DNA from: a virus
Direction: 5' to 3' (one strand)
Virus record (IMG/VR): IMGVR_UViG_3300037635_001739
Location: 1 to 54,857 of that record
Length of the DNA: 54,857 nt
Each line of letters begins with the position of its first letter. Position 1 is the first letter of the stretch. The notes under the pieces are model-generated. The model was not told where the DNA came from and searched no databases. It saw only the letters and a program-made list of their open reading frames with translations. A program made the position numbers and the translations under genes. Shown here in pieces: positions 18,201 through 26,348 of this stretch.

Positions 18201-21200
18201 CTCCTACTGGGGAACTTTCGCCTGTTTATCAAATAGTTAAAGCTCAAGCTTTTCACCATAGAAGAGCGCAAGACGATAATGAAGGAGACGCTCGTAATTA
18301 TGCTTATGTTATATTATTAGAGCTAAATGAAGACGTGGATTGGGAGTATGCTCCTGATTCTAACGTTTATACAACAAGATTATCACAAGCGGCTGATATA
18401 GCAATACAAGCAATAAAGCCGGTTGTACCCCAAGGGAATAGACTTCTTACGTCTAATAATCCAGCTATATTTGAAACGGAGCCTAAAGAAGCTGTAGACC
18501 TAGATTTATATTATCAAGCAAGTAATGCATTGCCTATATCTGGATATAATGACCCAGTTCAACTAGATTGGTATAACTGCTTTAGCTTCGGTAATGGAGT
18601 AGAGTCAAACAGAATTAGAGATGATTACAATGCGGTCACCATGGATAAAGGGGCTACCGTATCATCCATATTAGCAGACCCTTATGGAGAAGAGAGAAGG
18701 GGTAGTGGCTATATATTTTCTCAAATATACAATTCCACATCGGGAATAAATAGATTAAATCAATTCATACAAGCATTGCCTATAACAAAGGATCTCAATC
18801 CTATATATGGCACCATACAAAAATTACATGCTAGAGATACCGATTTAATAACTTTCTGCGAAGACAAGTGTTTTAGAGTACTAGCTAATAAAGACGCTTT
18901 ATTTAATGCAGACGGCAACGCTAATGTTACATCGAATAATAACGTTTTAGGGCAGGCTACGCCTTATGCAGGAGAGTTTGGAATATCTAAAAACCCAGAA
19001 TCTTTTGCGGATTATGGTTTTAGACTATATTTTACCGACAAAAATAGAGGTAGCGTTATGAGATTATCAAGAGACGGCTTAACACAAATATCTGAAAAAG
19101 GTATGAGTAGTTTCTTTGCTGATAATTTAAAAGCTAATAATAAATTAATAGGATCTTATGATGCAGATAAAGGGTTATATAATCTAACTTTAAATAGTCT
19201 TACTTCCGATTGGCAAACTAAATTTAACCCTATCCAAGCGGATAACTTAGCTATTGCCTGCGAAGACAATATACAAAACCCGCCTTTTCAAGAAAATTAT
19301 ATAAGCACCACCGTATCTTTTAAAGAATCCGTAGACGGTTGGACTAGTAGAAAATCATTCGTTCCTGAATCGGGAGTTTCTTTAAATGACAGGTATTTTA
19401 CATTTAAAGATGGGTTAATGTGGGCTCATAATGAAAATCCTATATATAACAAATTTTATGGCGAACAATACATTAGTTCTTTTAATGTTCTTATAAACGA
19501 ACTACCTAACTCTGTCAAAGGTTATACCGCTTTAAATTATACCGGTACAAAATCTAGAGTTTTAGAATATGAAAAAGCAAGTAGTAACAAATGGTATTCT
19601 ATAGCTGAGGTGAACGCGGGTGGTTGGCTGCCAACATCTTTAAGGATAAAAAACCCAGGATGGTATGTAAACTATATAAGAACAAATTTAGAAGGAGGAG
19701 AAGTAAAAGAATTTGAAGACAAAGAAGGTAAGTATTTTAATTATATAAAAGCACTAGCGGTATGTAACGAAGCCTTTGGTATAGGTTATCCTACTGGAAC
19801 AGATTCTGGCTCTCAAAATTATCTATTAACTACTTTTATAGATCTCACTTGCAGCAACACAGGCTCTACTACGGATCCAGATGCGGATCTATTCTTATGG
19901 ACTAATTGGGATGAGATTATAGGTAACAATGATGTTACAATAGCTAATGAAACAACCGCTCTTTCCGCTAAGTGTATAATAGAAGGATTTTATAATACTC
20001 TAAGCGATTACACTAACATAGATAAATCAGGGGTTGAGTTTAAATATTTTGCTACAGCTGGATTAGTTGTGGGAACTCAATTATATGATTATAACACTGA
20101 AGAACCTTTAACTTCCGCTGGACTTGGGCTTTACGTGCCTAGTAATTTAGGGGAGCCTAATGATTCCGGCTTAGATCCCAATAATCTTGCTACTGTCCTA
20201 GACAGTTATGATATAATAATATATAATTCTAGTGGGGTTATAACAGATATAATTCAATACAACACTATAACAGGGTCTTGTGGGGATGCTCCCTTAACAA
20301 ATCCACTTACTTTTGAAGTTACTACAACAGTAAATTCTACAAGTGTAGAGTTACCTTATGATGCTTCGGGGACATATTCAGGCACTATTAATTGGGGAGA
20401 TGGAAATACCTCTGTTAATTCTTACGCTAATAGAACCCACACATATACGGCGGCAGGTGTTTATACAATAGAAATATCCGGTAGATCATCAAGAATAATA
20501 TTCAGTAATCTATCTAATTCTATAGCGGCACTTTATACTAAGTTGGTAAAATTTGGATCTCCTATGGATTTTGAAAGGTTAAGCTTTGGAGCTAGTTCGT
20601 CTGTTATTGATGGGGCAGTTAACATGGATTTTTCTACGGTAGAAGATGTACCTAGTTTTATTTTTAATGCTCATATAGAGAATCTCACGAGAGGCTTATC
20701 TATTAACAACTTTAATAATATAAGTAATTGGGATGTGAGTAATGTGACTGGTATGGAGGCCGCATTCCGTGATAATACTTCTTTTAATCAGAACATCGGT
20801 TCATGGGACGTTAGTAGTGTTACCGCAACGGAGAGTATGTTTCACAATGCCGCAGCTTTCAATCAAAACATAAATTCTTGGGACATGAGTAGTGCTGTTA
20901 ATGTAACTACTATGTTTTATCAGGCAACGTCGTTTAATCAGCCATTAAACTCATGGAATATGAGTAGTGTTAAATATACTAGTAGTATGTTTAGGGATGC
21001 AATCGCTTTTAACCAACCTCTAAATAACTGGGATGTGAGTAATGTGATTAGCATGAGCTTTATGTTTGCAGCCAATAGTGCTTCTTCGCCGACTATATTT
21101 AATCAAGATATAAGTTCTTGGGATGTGAGTAATGTAACTATTATGCAGAGGATGTTTTTACATAATCATTATTTCAATCAGAATATAAATTCTTGGAATA

Positions 21201-22075
21201 CCAGCAGCTTAACGTCCCTATCATGGGCGTTTTACGACGCTCGCGCATTTAATCAACCTCTTAATAGCTGGAACACTAGTAACCTTAACAATTTAACATC
21301 CACATTTACTGATGCTATTGTTTTTAACCAACCTCTAAATAACTGGGATGTGAGTAGTGTGACCACTATGTACGGAACGTTTAATAATGCCGAGGCTTTT
21401 AACCAACCTCTAAACAGCTGGGACGTGAGCAGTGTGGCTAGTATGGAAAGCATGTTTGAAGACACCCTTTCTTTTAATCAAGATATAAACTCATGGAATG
21501 TTAGTAGTGTAACTTCTATGAAAAAAATGTTTAGGGCCGCAACCGCTTTTAATAAGCCTTTATACAATTGGAACACTAGCAATGTTACCACTATGAATAG
21601 TATGTTCTCAAGCAACAGTATATTTAATCAACCATTAAACACTCAATCAGTTACAGCTGGAGGAAGTACTTACACTGCTTGGGATGTGAGTAATGTGACC
21701 GATATGAACAGTATGTTTAGTTTTTGCAGTGCTTTTGATGGTAATATAGTCAATTGGGATGTGAGCAGTGTTACTAATATGAGTAGTGTGTTTTTAAGTG
21801 CGACTGCTTTTAATCAAGATATTGGCTCTTGGAATGTCAGCAGTGTTACTAATATGAATAAAATGTTTCAAGATGCTAATTCTTTTAATCAAAATATTAG
21901 CTCTTGGAACGTGAGCAGTGTGACTAATATGGAACGCATGTTTCGTGGTGTAAGTTCGTTTAATCAAAATCTAAGTGGCTGGAACGTTGTTAATGTAACA
22001 GCTTGTTTAAATTTTAGTTTACTATCAACCGGATGGACATTAGCAAAACCTAACTTTACAAATTGTACTCCATAA
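15233..22075 (+). CDS. Giant tail stabilisation/receptor-type protein with BspA-like repeats
   Basis: 2280 residues. The N-terminus (GEFVHVFQKGKMNKDLDERL, NGEYRDALNLDLANSDNGN) matches the start of P22 gp10-like tail stabilisation proteins of podoviruses. Residues to about 1690 are beta-rich. Around residue 1721 a PKD-like unit (GTINWGDGNTS ... HTYTAAGVYTIEISG) is followed, from about 1830 to 2265, by sixteen to seventeen copies of a 25-residue repeat of the form WDVSSVTxMxxMFxxAxxFNQ. These are DUF285/BspA-type leucine-rich-like repeats, otherwise common in surface and adhesion proteins of Bacteroidota and Mycoplasma. The protein probably stabilises the tail hub through its first part and contacts the host surface through the repeats. 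Confidence 0.75.
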   Translation: MGEFVHVFQKGKMNKDLDERLVPNGEYRDALNLDLANSDNGNMGSLQSVKGNQQLRGKPQWTSDYIDSLTNAKCIGSFVDDKSDKIYWFITSTEADCIAEYNFAGGQIKPVIVDTNNVLNFSTQYLITGINIIDNLLFWTDNNSEPKTINIDKFKRGSVNFVTHTKIPDYDSTSQTYSANLTGRPDFNEADVTVIKKSPLTALTLDMAASKYGNSPGTGTSEVQFIPGGVYNPTGNNEKRINFTYAEDTASPEIRRSLPTRFQWEDNISNDPDYYDETSIEGWNGYLELEFGSPLPLNWQTGDIVNINADYEDTNFTDYEYGLSIRLVEPLNSTNIKWKCEIQSISSDIGTFIDANGNIIKFEWECLLEEDDAMFEDVFPRFAYRWKFIDNEYSTFSPFSEVAFLAGDFSYESREGYNTGMINSIRKLILKDISWGHVDVTEVDILYKESNSSAVYVVDTLVKDESYDTSGNLITEFEVKTELIGALIEGNQILRPWDNVPRKAQAQEIIGNRIVYGNYLQNYNVPTSEITLSSISNQYTVPMIVGEPTFSVKSIRTYQAGVVYLDKYGRETPVFTSKEAGTKLNISSSSTFNRLIAQPTNTPPDWATHYKIFIKENSNEYYNLALDRYYDAEDGNVWLSFPSSERNKISEESYLISKKQHDNNTPIESLSRYRVLSISNEAPDFIRTVDKNLGTEAVENISLISVGSLGFAFKGPSPSANPEFAPNFAGNSVIFALGAFKSEKYKVIDYKVVNTVGDETNYELTIGRGLGADATFLEVVGVGQNFDITVVAEQEETKPEYQGRFFVKIPRDAAFDTHIMTSFQALDPQFSILGSISFTESGTRGLVGENGTGRTGEPGYYWIDWGFKGDGAETETPTEMFVAGTGVWMNGVPYGGANPSNGPIGRRLNDIQPQRAFFQNFGPITKNNRFVGFSYVKVKQRTNGVPTYIDAMSGTVPTPFDPDIEDGRATRPVTPNGFITTGGSVRFEHTPTGELSPVYQIVKAQAFHHRRAQDDNEGDARNYAYVILLELNEDVDWEYAPDSNVYTTRLSQAADIAIQAIKPVVPQGNRLLTSNNPAIFETEPKEAVDLDLYYQASNALPISGYNDPVQLDWYNCFSFGNGVESNRIRDDYNAVTMDKGATVSSILADPYGEERRGSGYIFSQIYNSTSGINRLNQFIQALPITKDLNPIYGTIQKLHARDTDLITFCEDKCFRVLANKDALFNADGNANVTSNNNVLGQATPYAGEFGISKNPESFADYGFRLYFTDKNRGSVMRLSRDGLTQISEKGMSSFFADNLKANNKLIGSYDADKGLYNLTLNSLTSDWQTKFNPIQADNLAIACEDNIQNPPFQENYISTTVSFKESVDGWTSRKSFVPESGVSLNDRYFTFKDGLMWAHNENPIYNKFYGEQYISSFNVLINELPNSVKGYTALNYTGTKSRVLEYEKASSNKWYSIAEVNAGGWLPTSLRIKNPGWYVNYIRTNLEGGEVKEFEDKEGKYFNYIKALAVCNEAFGIGYPTGTDSGSQNYLLTTFIDLTCSNTGSTTDPDADLFLWTNWDEIIGNNDVTIANETTALSAKCIIEGFYNTLSDYTNIDKSGVEFKYFATAGLVVGTQLYDYNTEEPLTSAGLGLYVPSNLGEPNDSGLDPNNLATVLDSYDIIIYNSSGVITDIIQYNTITGSCGDAPLTNPLTFEVTTTVNSTSVELPYDASGTYSGTINWGDGNTSVNSYANRTHTYTAAGVYTIEISGRSSRIIFSNLSNSIAALYTKLVKFGSPMDFERLSFGASSSVIDGAVNMDFSTVEDVPSFIFNAHIENLTRGLSINNFNNISNWDVSNVTGMEAAFRDNTSFNQNIGSWDVSSVTATESMFHNAAAFNQNINSWDMSSAVNVTTMFYQATSFNQPLNSWNMSSVKYTSSMFRDAIAFNQPLNNWDVSNVISMSFMFAANSASSPTIFNQDISSWDVSNVTIMQRMFLHNHYFNQNINSWNTSSLTSLSWAFYDARAFNQPLNSWNTSNLNNLTSTFTDAIVFNQPLNNWDVSSVTTMYGTFNNAEAFNQPLNSWDVSSVASMESMFEDTLSFNQDINSWNVSSVTSMKKMFRAATAFNKPLYNWNTSNVTTMNSMFSSNSIFNQPLNTQSVTAGGSTYTAWDVSNVTDMNSMFSFCSAFDGNIVNWDVSSVTNMSSVFLSATAFNQDIGSWNVSSVTNMNKMFQDANSFNQNISSWNVSSVTNMERMFRGVSSFNQNLSGWNVVNVTACLNFSLLSTGWTLAKPNFTNCTP
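20720..22050 (+). repeat. Array of ~75-bp coding repeats (BspA/DUF285 type)
   Basis: Sixteen to seventeen in-frame units of about 75 bp, each carrying a variant of tgggatgtgagtaatgtgac and of tttaatcaa. Unit 5 has a 5-residue insertion and unit 13 a 12-residue one; the others keep 25 residues. Some DNA blocks, for example ttttaaccaacctctaaa, are identical between distant units. This indicates recent unequal exchange or gene conversion. Confidence 0.85.
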
Positions 22076-22093
22076 TTAATTAAAAAATAAAAA

Positions 22094-23932
22094 ATGGCAG
22101 AAGATTTATCATCAGAATTTAATTACACCGCTACGGTAGTACAATATACTATATTAGAAGGGACTAATATTTCTAGTCAACACCCTACGGCAGTTATAAA
22201 AATAACAGCTAACCCGGGGTATACAGTAACAGCTGGAGACTTTTCTTGGAATGGCCCTTTAGCAGGGGTTACTAGCGTAGCTTTTACTCAGGATGGAGAG
22301 TTTGTTTTGTGTACAGTTACGTATGATACTACGTCTGTAATGCCTGCCTATAATGTGAATATAGGTCTGTGTATAATAGGAGACGCTGTTCTAGCAGGAG
22401 TAAATATAGCAGGTACGTTAACGACATTAGTGGATCCTAACACAGTAACGACTACGCCGTCTGAAACTAACACCCCGTATAGTGCGTCAGGAGCAGAAGG
22501 AGCTACCTCTGGAACATTGTTTACTAGAACTTACACTGCGGCATCTGGTAATTATTGGCCTGATAACAATAGTCCCAGCATACAGCTTACCAATGGCAAT
22601 TTGGGTCAATATAATATTACTCAGACACCTACCTATACGGCTAACGATGAGCTTATAGCTATAACCTATACGGTAACTTATATATTTACAGATCAAGATG
22701 TAGCTGGAGATAGTTTTGATATAGTAATTCCTAAACAAGTATTAATTTTAGTACCAGCTACCGGAATCACAGCATTTTTGGGAGACAACCGAACCGTATC
22801 AGCTGATGGAACTAATTATATAATGAGAGTGCAAGGTGCTCCCGGAGCTACGTATAGCATTTCCATGAGCGACGGAACAACCTCCGCCGCTGTAGTAACT
22901 AATGTAGTAATGGGAGATGCTGGTAGTGCTCAACATAATTTTATAATACCTAATAATACCGGCGCTTCAAACATAACTTGGACAGCAACTATATCTGGGG
23001 ATATAGAACCTGGAGTCCCAACTACTATAATATTCGATCAAGCACATCCAGTAGCTCCAGCCCCACCTATTGATGTGTGTACAACGTTTAGCTCTACTTC
23101 AGCAACATTATCGTCTAATATAATATCTCCACTAGCGGTGGCAGAGAGACAGCTATTTATGAGAGCTGACGGATTGGCATTTTATGTACAAAGATTCGGA
23201 GATCAATCAGTGTCTCAAGCGAGTTTAGCAGTTGCTAATGATCCTACATCTACAATATCTTACGTGAATGTTTCGCCTACATTAACCAGTATACCCCTAT
23301 ATAAATCGGAGGGTCTTAGGTTTTCTTCAGACGGGAGCAAAATGTTTATAGGTGACACCTCTTCAGCAAATTTTAAAATACATAGGTTTATATTGTCAAC
23401 ACCTTGGGATATATCTACCGCTTCTAGCACTTCTGACCAACAAGTTTCTTTTACTAATGGGGGAGGGGGAACTTATGACAATGTTACCTTTGTACTTAGC
23501 GCCGATGGCACAAAAATATTTGGCTTTATGAGAGATGCGGCTAGTGTCAATACTTATGAATCCATTAAGATCGTATTGACAACCCCTTACGATCTTTCTA
23601 CAGCGCAGGCTCCTGTAAACACAGTTCTTGATAGTTTGTTTGCGCTACCGGGTATGTCCTCTCCCTTAGGAGCATCCGGGTCTGCGTATTTTCCCGCTTC
23701 TGCCTTAGGGGGTGATGATTACATACTTTTTGGAAGAGCAAGTTCTATAACAGCGTTTGCTAATGACGTAACAATACCTGATTTTGCAAGTAATAGCGGG
23801 ACTGCAAGCTGTGGTAGTTCAGCAATTTCTCCAGCTTGGAATAGCTCAGATGAAAGTTATCTGTTTACAATCCTTAGAACCGGACAATCACCATATACAT
23901 ATACTTTATCAAAATATACATTAGGACCGTAA
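22094..23932 (+). CDS. Tail appendage protein, Ig-like plus propeller-like
   Basis: 612 residues. The N-terminal 330 residues are Thr/Ala/Val-rich and look like several immunoglobulin-type beta domains (for example PGYTVTAGDFSWNG, YTVTYIFTDQDVAGDSFDIV). The C-terminal half has beta-propeller-style blades: GLRFSSDGSKMFIGD ... HRFILSTPWDISTAS and FVLSADGTKIFGFM ... TTPYDLSTAQ. The S-DG-K-(M/I)F-G pattern recurs. Following the BspA-repeat protein, it is most simply a tail fibre, spike or decoration protein. No enzymatic motif was seen. Confidence 0.6.
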   Translation: MAEDLSSEFNYTATVVQYTILEGTNISSQHPTAVIKITANPGYTVTAGDFSWNGPLAGVTSVAFTQDGEFVLCTVTYDTTSVMPAYNVNIGLCIIGDAVLAGVNIAGTLTTLVDPNTVTTTPSETNTPYSASGAEGATSGTLFTRTYTAASGNYWPDNNSPSIQLTNGNLGQYNITQTPTYTANDELIAITYTVTYIFTDQDVAGDSFDIVIPKQVLILVPATGITAFLGDNRTVSADGTNYIMRVQGAPGATYSISMSDGTTSAAVVTNVVMGDAGSAQHNFIIPNNTGASNITWTATISGDIEPGVPTTIIFDQAHPVAPAPPIDVCTTFSSTSATLSSNIISPLAVAERQLFMRADGLAFYVQRFGDQSVSQASLAVANDPTSTISYVNVSPTLTSIPLYKSEGLRFSSDGSKMFIGDTSSANFKIHRFILSTPWDISTASSTSDQQVSFTNGGGGTYDNVTFVLSADGTKIFGFMRDAASVNTYESIKIVLTTPYDLSTAQAPVNTVLDSLFALPGMSSPLGASGSAYFPASALGGDDYILFGRASSITAFANDVTIPDFASNSGTASCGSSAISPAWNSSDESYLFTILRTGQSPYTYTLSKYTLGP

Positions 23933-23966
23933 AAAACATAATTTGCACAACATAAATAAATAAAAT

Positions 23967-24317
23967 ATGGCAGCAGGAATACCTATACAAATAAACTTTG
24001 CAAATCATCTTCCAATAGGATTAGATTTAAACGACATAATATGGTACTTAGACGCGTCTACAGAAGAGGACGTAATGATGGGCCCAGTAACTACAATAGT
24101 AAACAACGATGAGACTTCTACATATTATATAATAGTAGATGCGGGAGCGGGCGTTTCTGCCCCTACTACAGAAGATTTTGTTTACTACAAGAAAAACCCA
24201 ATAGGATATGCTAGCTCTTTAAAAGGATATTTTGCAGAGGCACAGTTTGTAAACACAGAAACTAAATACGCGGAATTGTTTTCAGTTGGCGCTGAAGTAT
24301 TTGAGAGCAGTAAATAA
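23967..24317 (+). CDS. Small virion-associated protein, unknown
   Basis: 116 residues, mildly acidic and beta-rich (MAAGIPIQINFANHLPIGLD...). The body contains GPVTTIVNNDETSTYYIIVD and ends YAELFSVGAEVFESSK. This style (hydrophobic start, late NTETKYAELFSVG) suggests a small structural protein such as a tail or fibre accessory. It lies between the appendage and ejection-protein genes. No family recognised. Confidence 0.6.
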   Translation: MAAGIPIQINFANHLPIGLDLNDIIWYLDASTEEDVMMGPVTTIVNNDETSTYYIIVDAGAGVSAPTTEDFVYYKKNPIGYASSLKGYFAEAQFVNTETKYAELFSVGAEVFESSK

Positions 24318-24347
24318 TGTGTAATAATATAATATAAAACATAAGAA

Positions 24348-25004
24348 ATGATAGGAATGATAACAGGCAGCGTAAGCGGCTTAGCAAACATAGCGGGAGG
24401 TATAATAGGGTCTAGAAAAAGAAAGCGAGAACAAAGGGAGGCTCAAAAGCAAATGAATATGCGTATGGCGCAGTTTGAAATGGCTGATACCTCTAATTTA
24501 TATAAGGACATGGAAAATACCATGGAAGATTTAACAGTAAATACTCAGCAAGCGGATTTCCAGGCACAGCAAGCAAATCAAGGTATTGCAAATACTATGA
24601 ACACAATGCAAGGAGCTGCGGGGGGTAGCGGTATTGCAGCTATGGCTCAAGCTATGGCAGGTCAACAAGCTCAAAACATGCGTCAAGCCAGCATATCTAT
24701 AGGGCAGCAGGAGCAAGCTAACCAAATGGCTGAAAGACAACAAGCGGACGCGTTAGCTATGAGAGAACGTAGAGGCGAAGAAGATTCCAGAAGGCTAGAA
24801 AGACAAAAAACTAATACATTACTTGGGATGTCTCAGCAAAGACTTTCTGCTGCTAATGCCGCTAGAGAGCAAGCTAAACAAAGCATTATGTCAGGTGTAG
24901 GAGATATATTTAGCGGAGCAATGTCAGGTGCCGCTAGTGGAATAATGGGGCCAGGTGTAGAGAAGCTTTTAGGTAAAACAGGTGACTTACCAGTAGAACA
25001 ATAA
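24348..25004 (+). CDS. Putative ejection/internal virion protein
   Basis: 218 residues. The N-terminal Gly/Ile-rich hydrophobic segment (MIGMITGSVSGLANIAGGII) is followed by a basic patch (SRKRKREQREAQKQ), a Gln/Ala/Met-rich coiled coil (residues 40-165), and a Gly/Ala-rich C-terminal amphipathic stretch (GVGDIFSGAMSGAASGIMG). This pattern is like the small internal core/ejection protein of T7-type phages (gp14-like), which is injected and forms a channel across the envelope. It precedes two larger proteins that fit the same ejectosome idea. Inference from architecture and order. Confidence 0.5.
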   Translation: MIGMITGSVSGLANIAGGIIGSRKRKREQREAQKQMNMRMAQFEMADTSNLYKDMENTMEDLTVNTQQADFQAQQANQGIANTMNTMQGAAGGSGIAAMAQAMAGQQAQNMRQASISIGQQEQANQMAERQQADALAMRERRGEEDSRRLERQKTNTLLGMSQQRLSAANAAREQAKQSIMSGVGDIFSGAMSGAASGIMGPGVEKLLGKTGDLPVEQ

Positions 25005-25013
25005 AAAATAAAG

Positions 25014-26342
25014 ATGGCAAATTCAGATTTAATAAAAGGAGCAGGTCAGCTGTATGCTACAGAAACCGGGGACATGGGAGCGTCTTTAGTTAAAAGTATA
25101 AAGCAAGGAGCACAACAGGCGCAATCAGCTGCTGCAGCTAGGAAGCGAGAAAAAGCTAATATAAATGCAAAAACAGCAAATTATATAAACAGGTTACAAT
25201 CTAGTGTTGACGTTAGCGAGCTAGATCAAAACCAGCAAAATTCCGTAACTGAATTTTTACTTAAAGGTAGAAATGACTATGCTTATTCTGCCAGTACAAT
25301 AGCTAAATTAGACGCAGATGATCCTAGGTATATGGAGGAAGTTACTAAAATGAACGACATACAAATGAGCTTCCGTAACTTAGCTAATAATATAAACACG
25401 TTTAAAAAAGACAAATCTGAGTTTTTGCAGGACTTTGATAATGGAATGTTATCTGAAGGTAACGAGGTAAACACATTAGGTGAAGCCTCTAATATATATA
25501 CCACAGGCGGTGATTTCAAAGTAGGCAATGGAGGAGTACTAGAGTTTTTTGATGCTGCTTCAGGTTCTCTAAAAAGTTATTCTGATATAAATAAACCATT
25601 CCTTAAAGATTTCGCGGCTGCCGACGCAATACTACAAATGAATGAAAGTCTATATAAATCAGGACAATCATTAACAGGAGCTAGAAGAAACATGATAGCG
25701 CAAAAACTAAAAAACTTAATAAGCAAAGGAGGCAGAAACACTCTTATGTCTTTAGCATCGGATGATTTTATCATGGAGGGCGGTTTAGGATTGCAAGATC
25801 CTATGTTATTTGAGCCAGAAAATCAAGACGCTTTAAAACAAGCTGTACTGGATGGTTACATGAACGTGTTAGATGCATCCGCTGCTCAAGGGGCTGCAGA
25901 TAAAGCGCCTAAAACTTCAAAAAACTCAGGGCTGTCAATGACCCCTGGCCTTAGACAAGAACTTGCTTTACAAGGAACAGATGTTGTGGAAAGAGCAAAT
26001 TCTTTTGTGTCTACGAACGATCCGGTAGAATTAGTAGAAATTCTTAATGGCGGAGCTCTTAAAACAGAGTTTTTTACGCCTGAAGATTTTATAAAACAAG
26101 TGCCCGACGATGAGGTTGGAAACAAAGAAAAATGGCTTGAAGAACATAAAGATAAAATAATATACGACCCAGGGTCAGGTGGCAGACCTATAAAAGTGGA
26201 CCTTTCGGACCCCAATGCTAAATATAAGTTTTTCATAAAAGAAATTTCGGGGTTAAGCGATAATGCTAAAGGTTATATTCTACAACAATACCAGCCTCAA
26301 ACTACTGAAAGTACAGGAGGAGCATCTCAATTTAATAAATAA
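25014..26342 (+). CDS. Putative internal virion protein
   Basis: 442 residues, soluble and mostly helical. It opens with MANSDLIKGAGQLYATETGD and an Ala/Gln/Lys-rich region (residues 25-60). A central SQSLTGARRNMIAQKLKNLI is followed by Asp/Glu-rich turns, and the protein ends in QPQTTESTGGASQFNK. SQFNK at the end resembles QFSK motifs in the next protein. It sits between the small ejection-like protein and the giant virion protein, so it is probably carried in the capsid. No domain recognised. Confidence 0.55.
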   Translation: MANSDLIKGAGQLYATETGDMGASLVKSIKQGAQQAQSAAAARKREKANINAKTANYINRLQSSVDVSELDQNQQNSVTEFLLKGRNDYAYSASTIAKLDADDPRYMEEVTKMNDIQMSFRNLANNINTFKKDKSEFLQDFDNGMLSEGNEVNTLGEASNIYTTGGDFKVGNGGVLEFFDAASGSLKSYSDINKPFLKDFAAADAILQMNESLYKSGQSLTGARRNMIAQKLKNLISKGGRNTLMSLASDDFIMEGGLGLQDPMLFEPENQDALKQAVLDGYMNVLDASAAQGAADKAPKTSKNSGLSMTPGLRQELALQGTDVVERANSFVSTNDPVELVEILNGGALKTEFFTPEDFIKQVPDDEVGNKEKWLEEHKDKIIYDPGSGGRPIKVDLSDPNAKYKFFIKEISGLSDNAKGYILQQYQPQTTESTGGASQFNK

Positions 26343-26348
26343 TAAAGC

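Noticed and set aside
17768-18271. 167-residue minus-strand frame inside the giant tail gene
   Set aside because: Composition follows the opposite strand codons of the real gene and it has no neighbours in the same direction.
20720-22050. Regular ~75-bp repeats that could suggest a CRISPR array
   Set aside because: The units are in frame, translate to BspA-type repeats and lack constant palindromic repeats with unique spacers.
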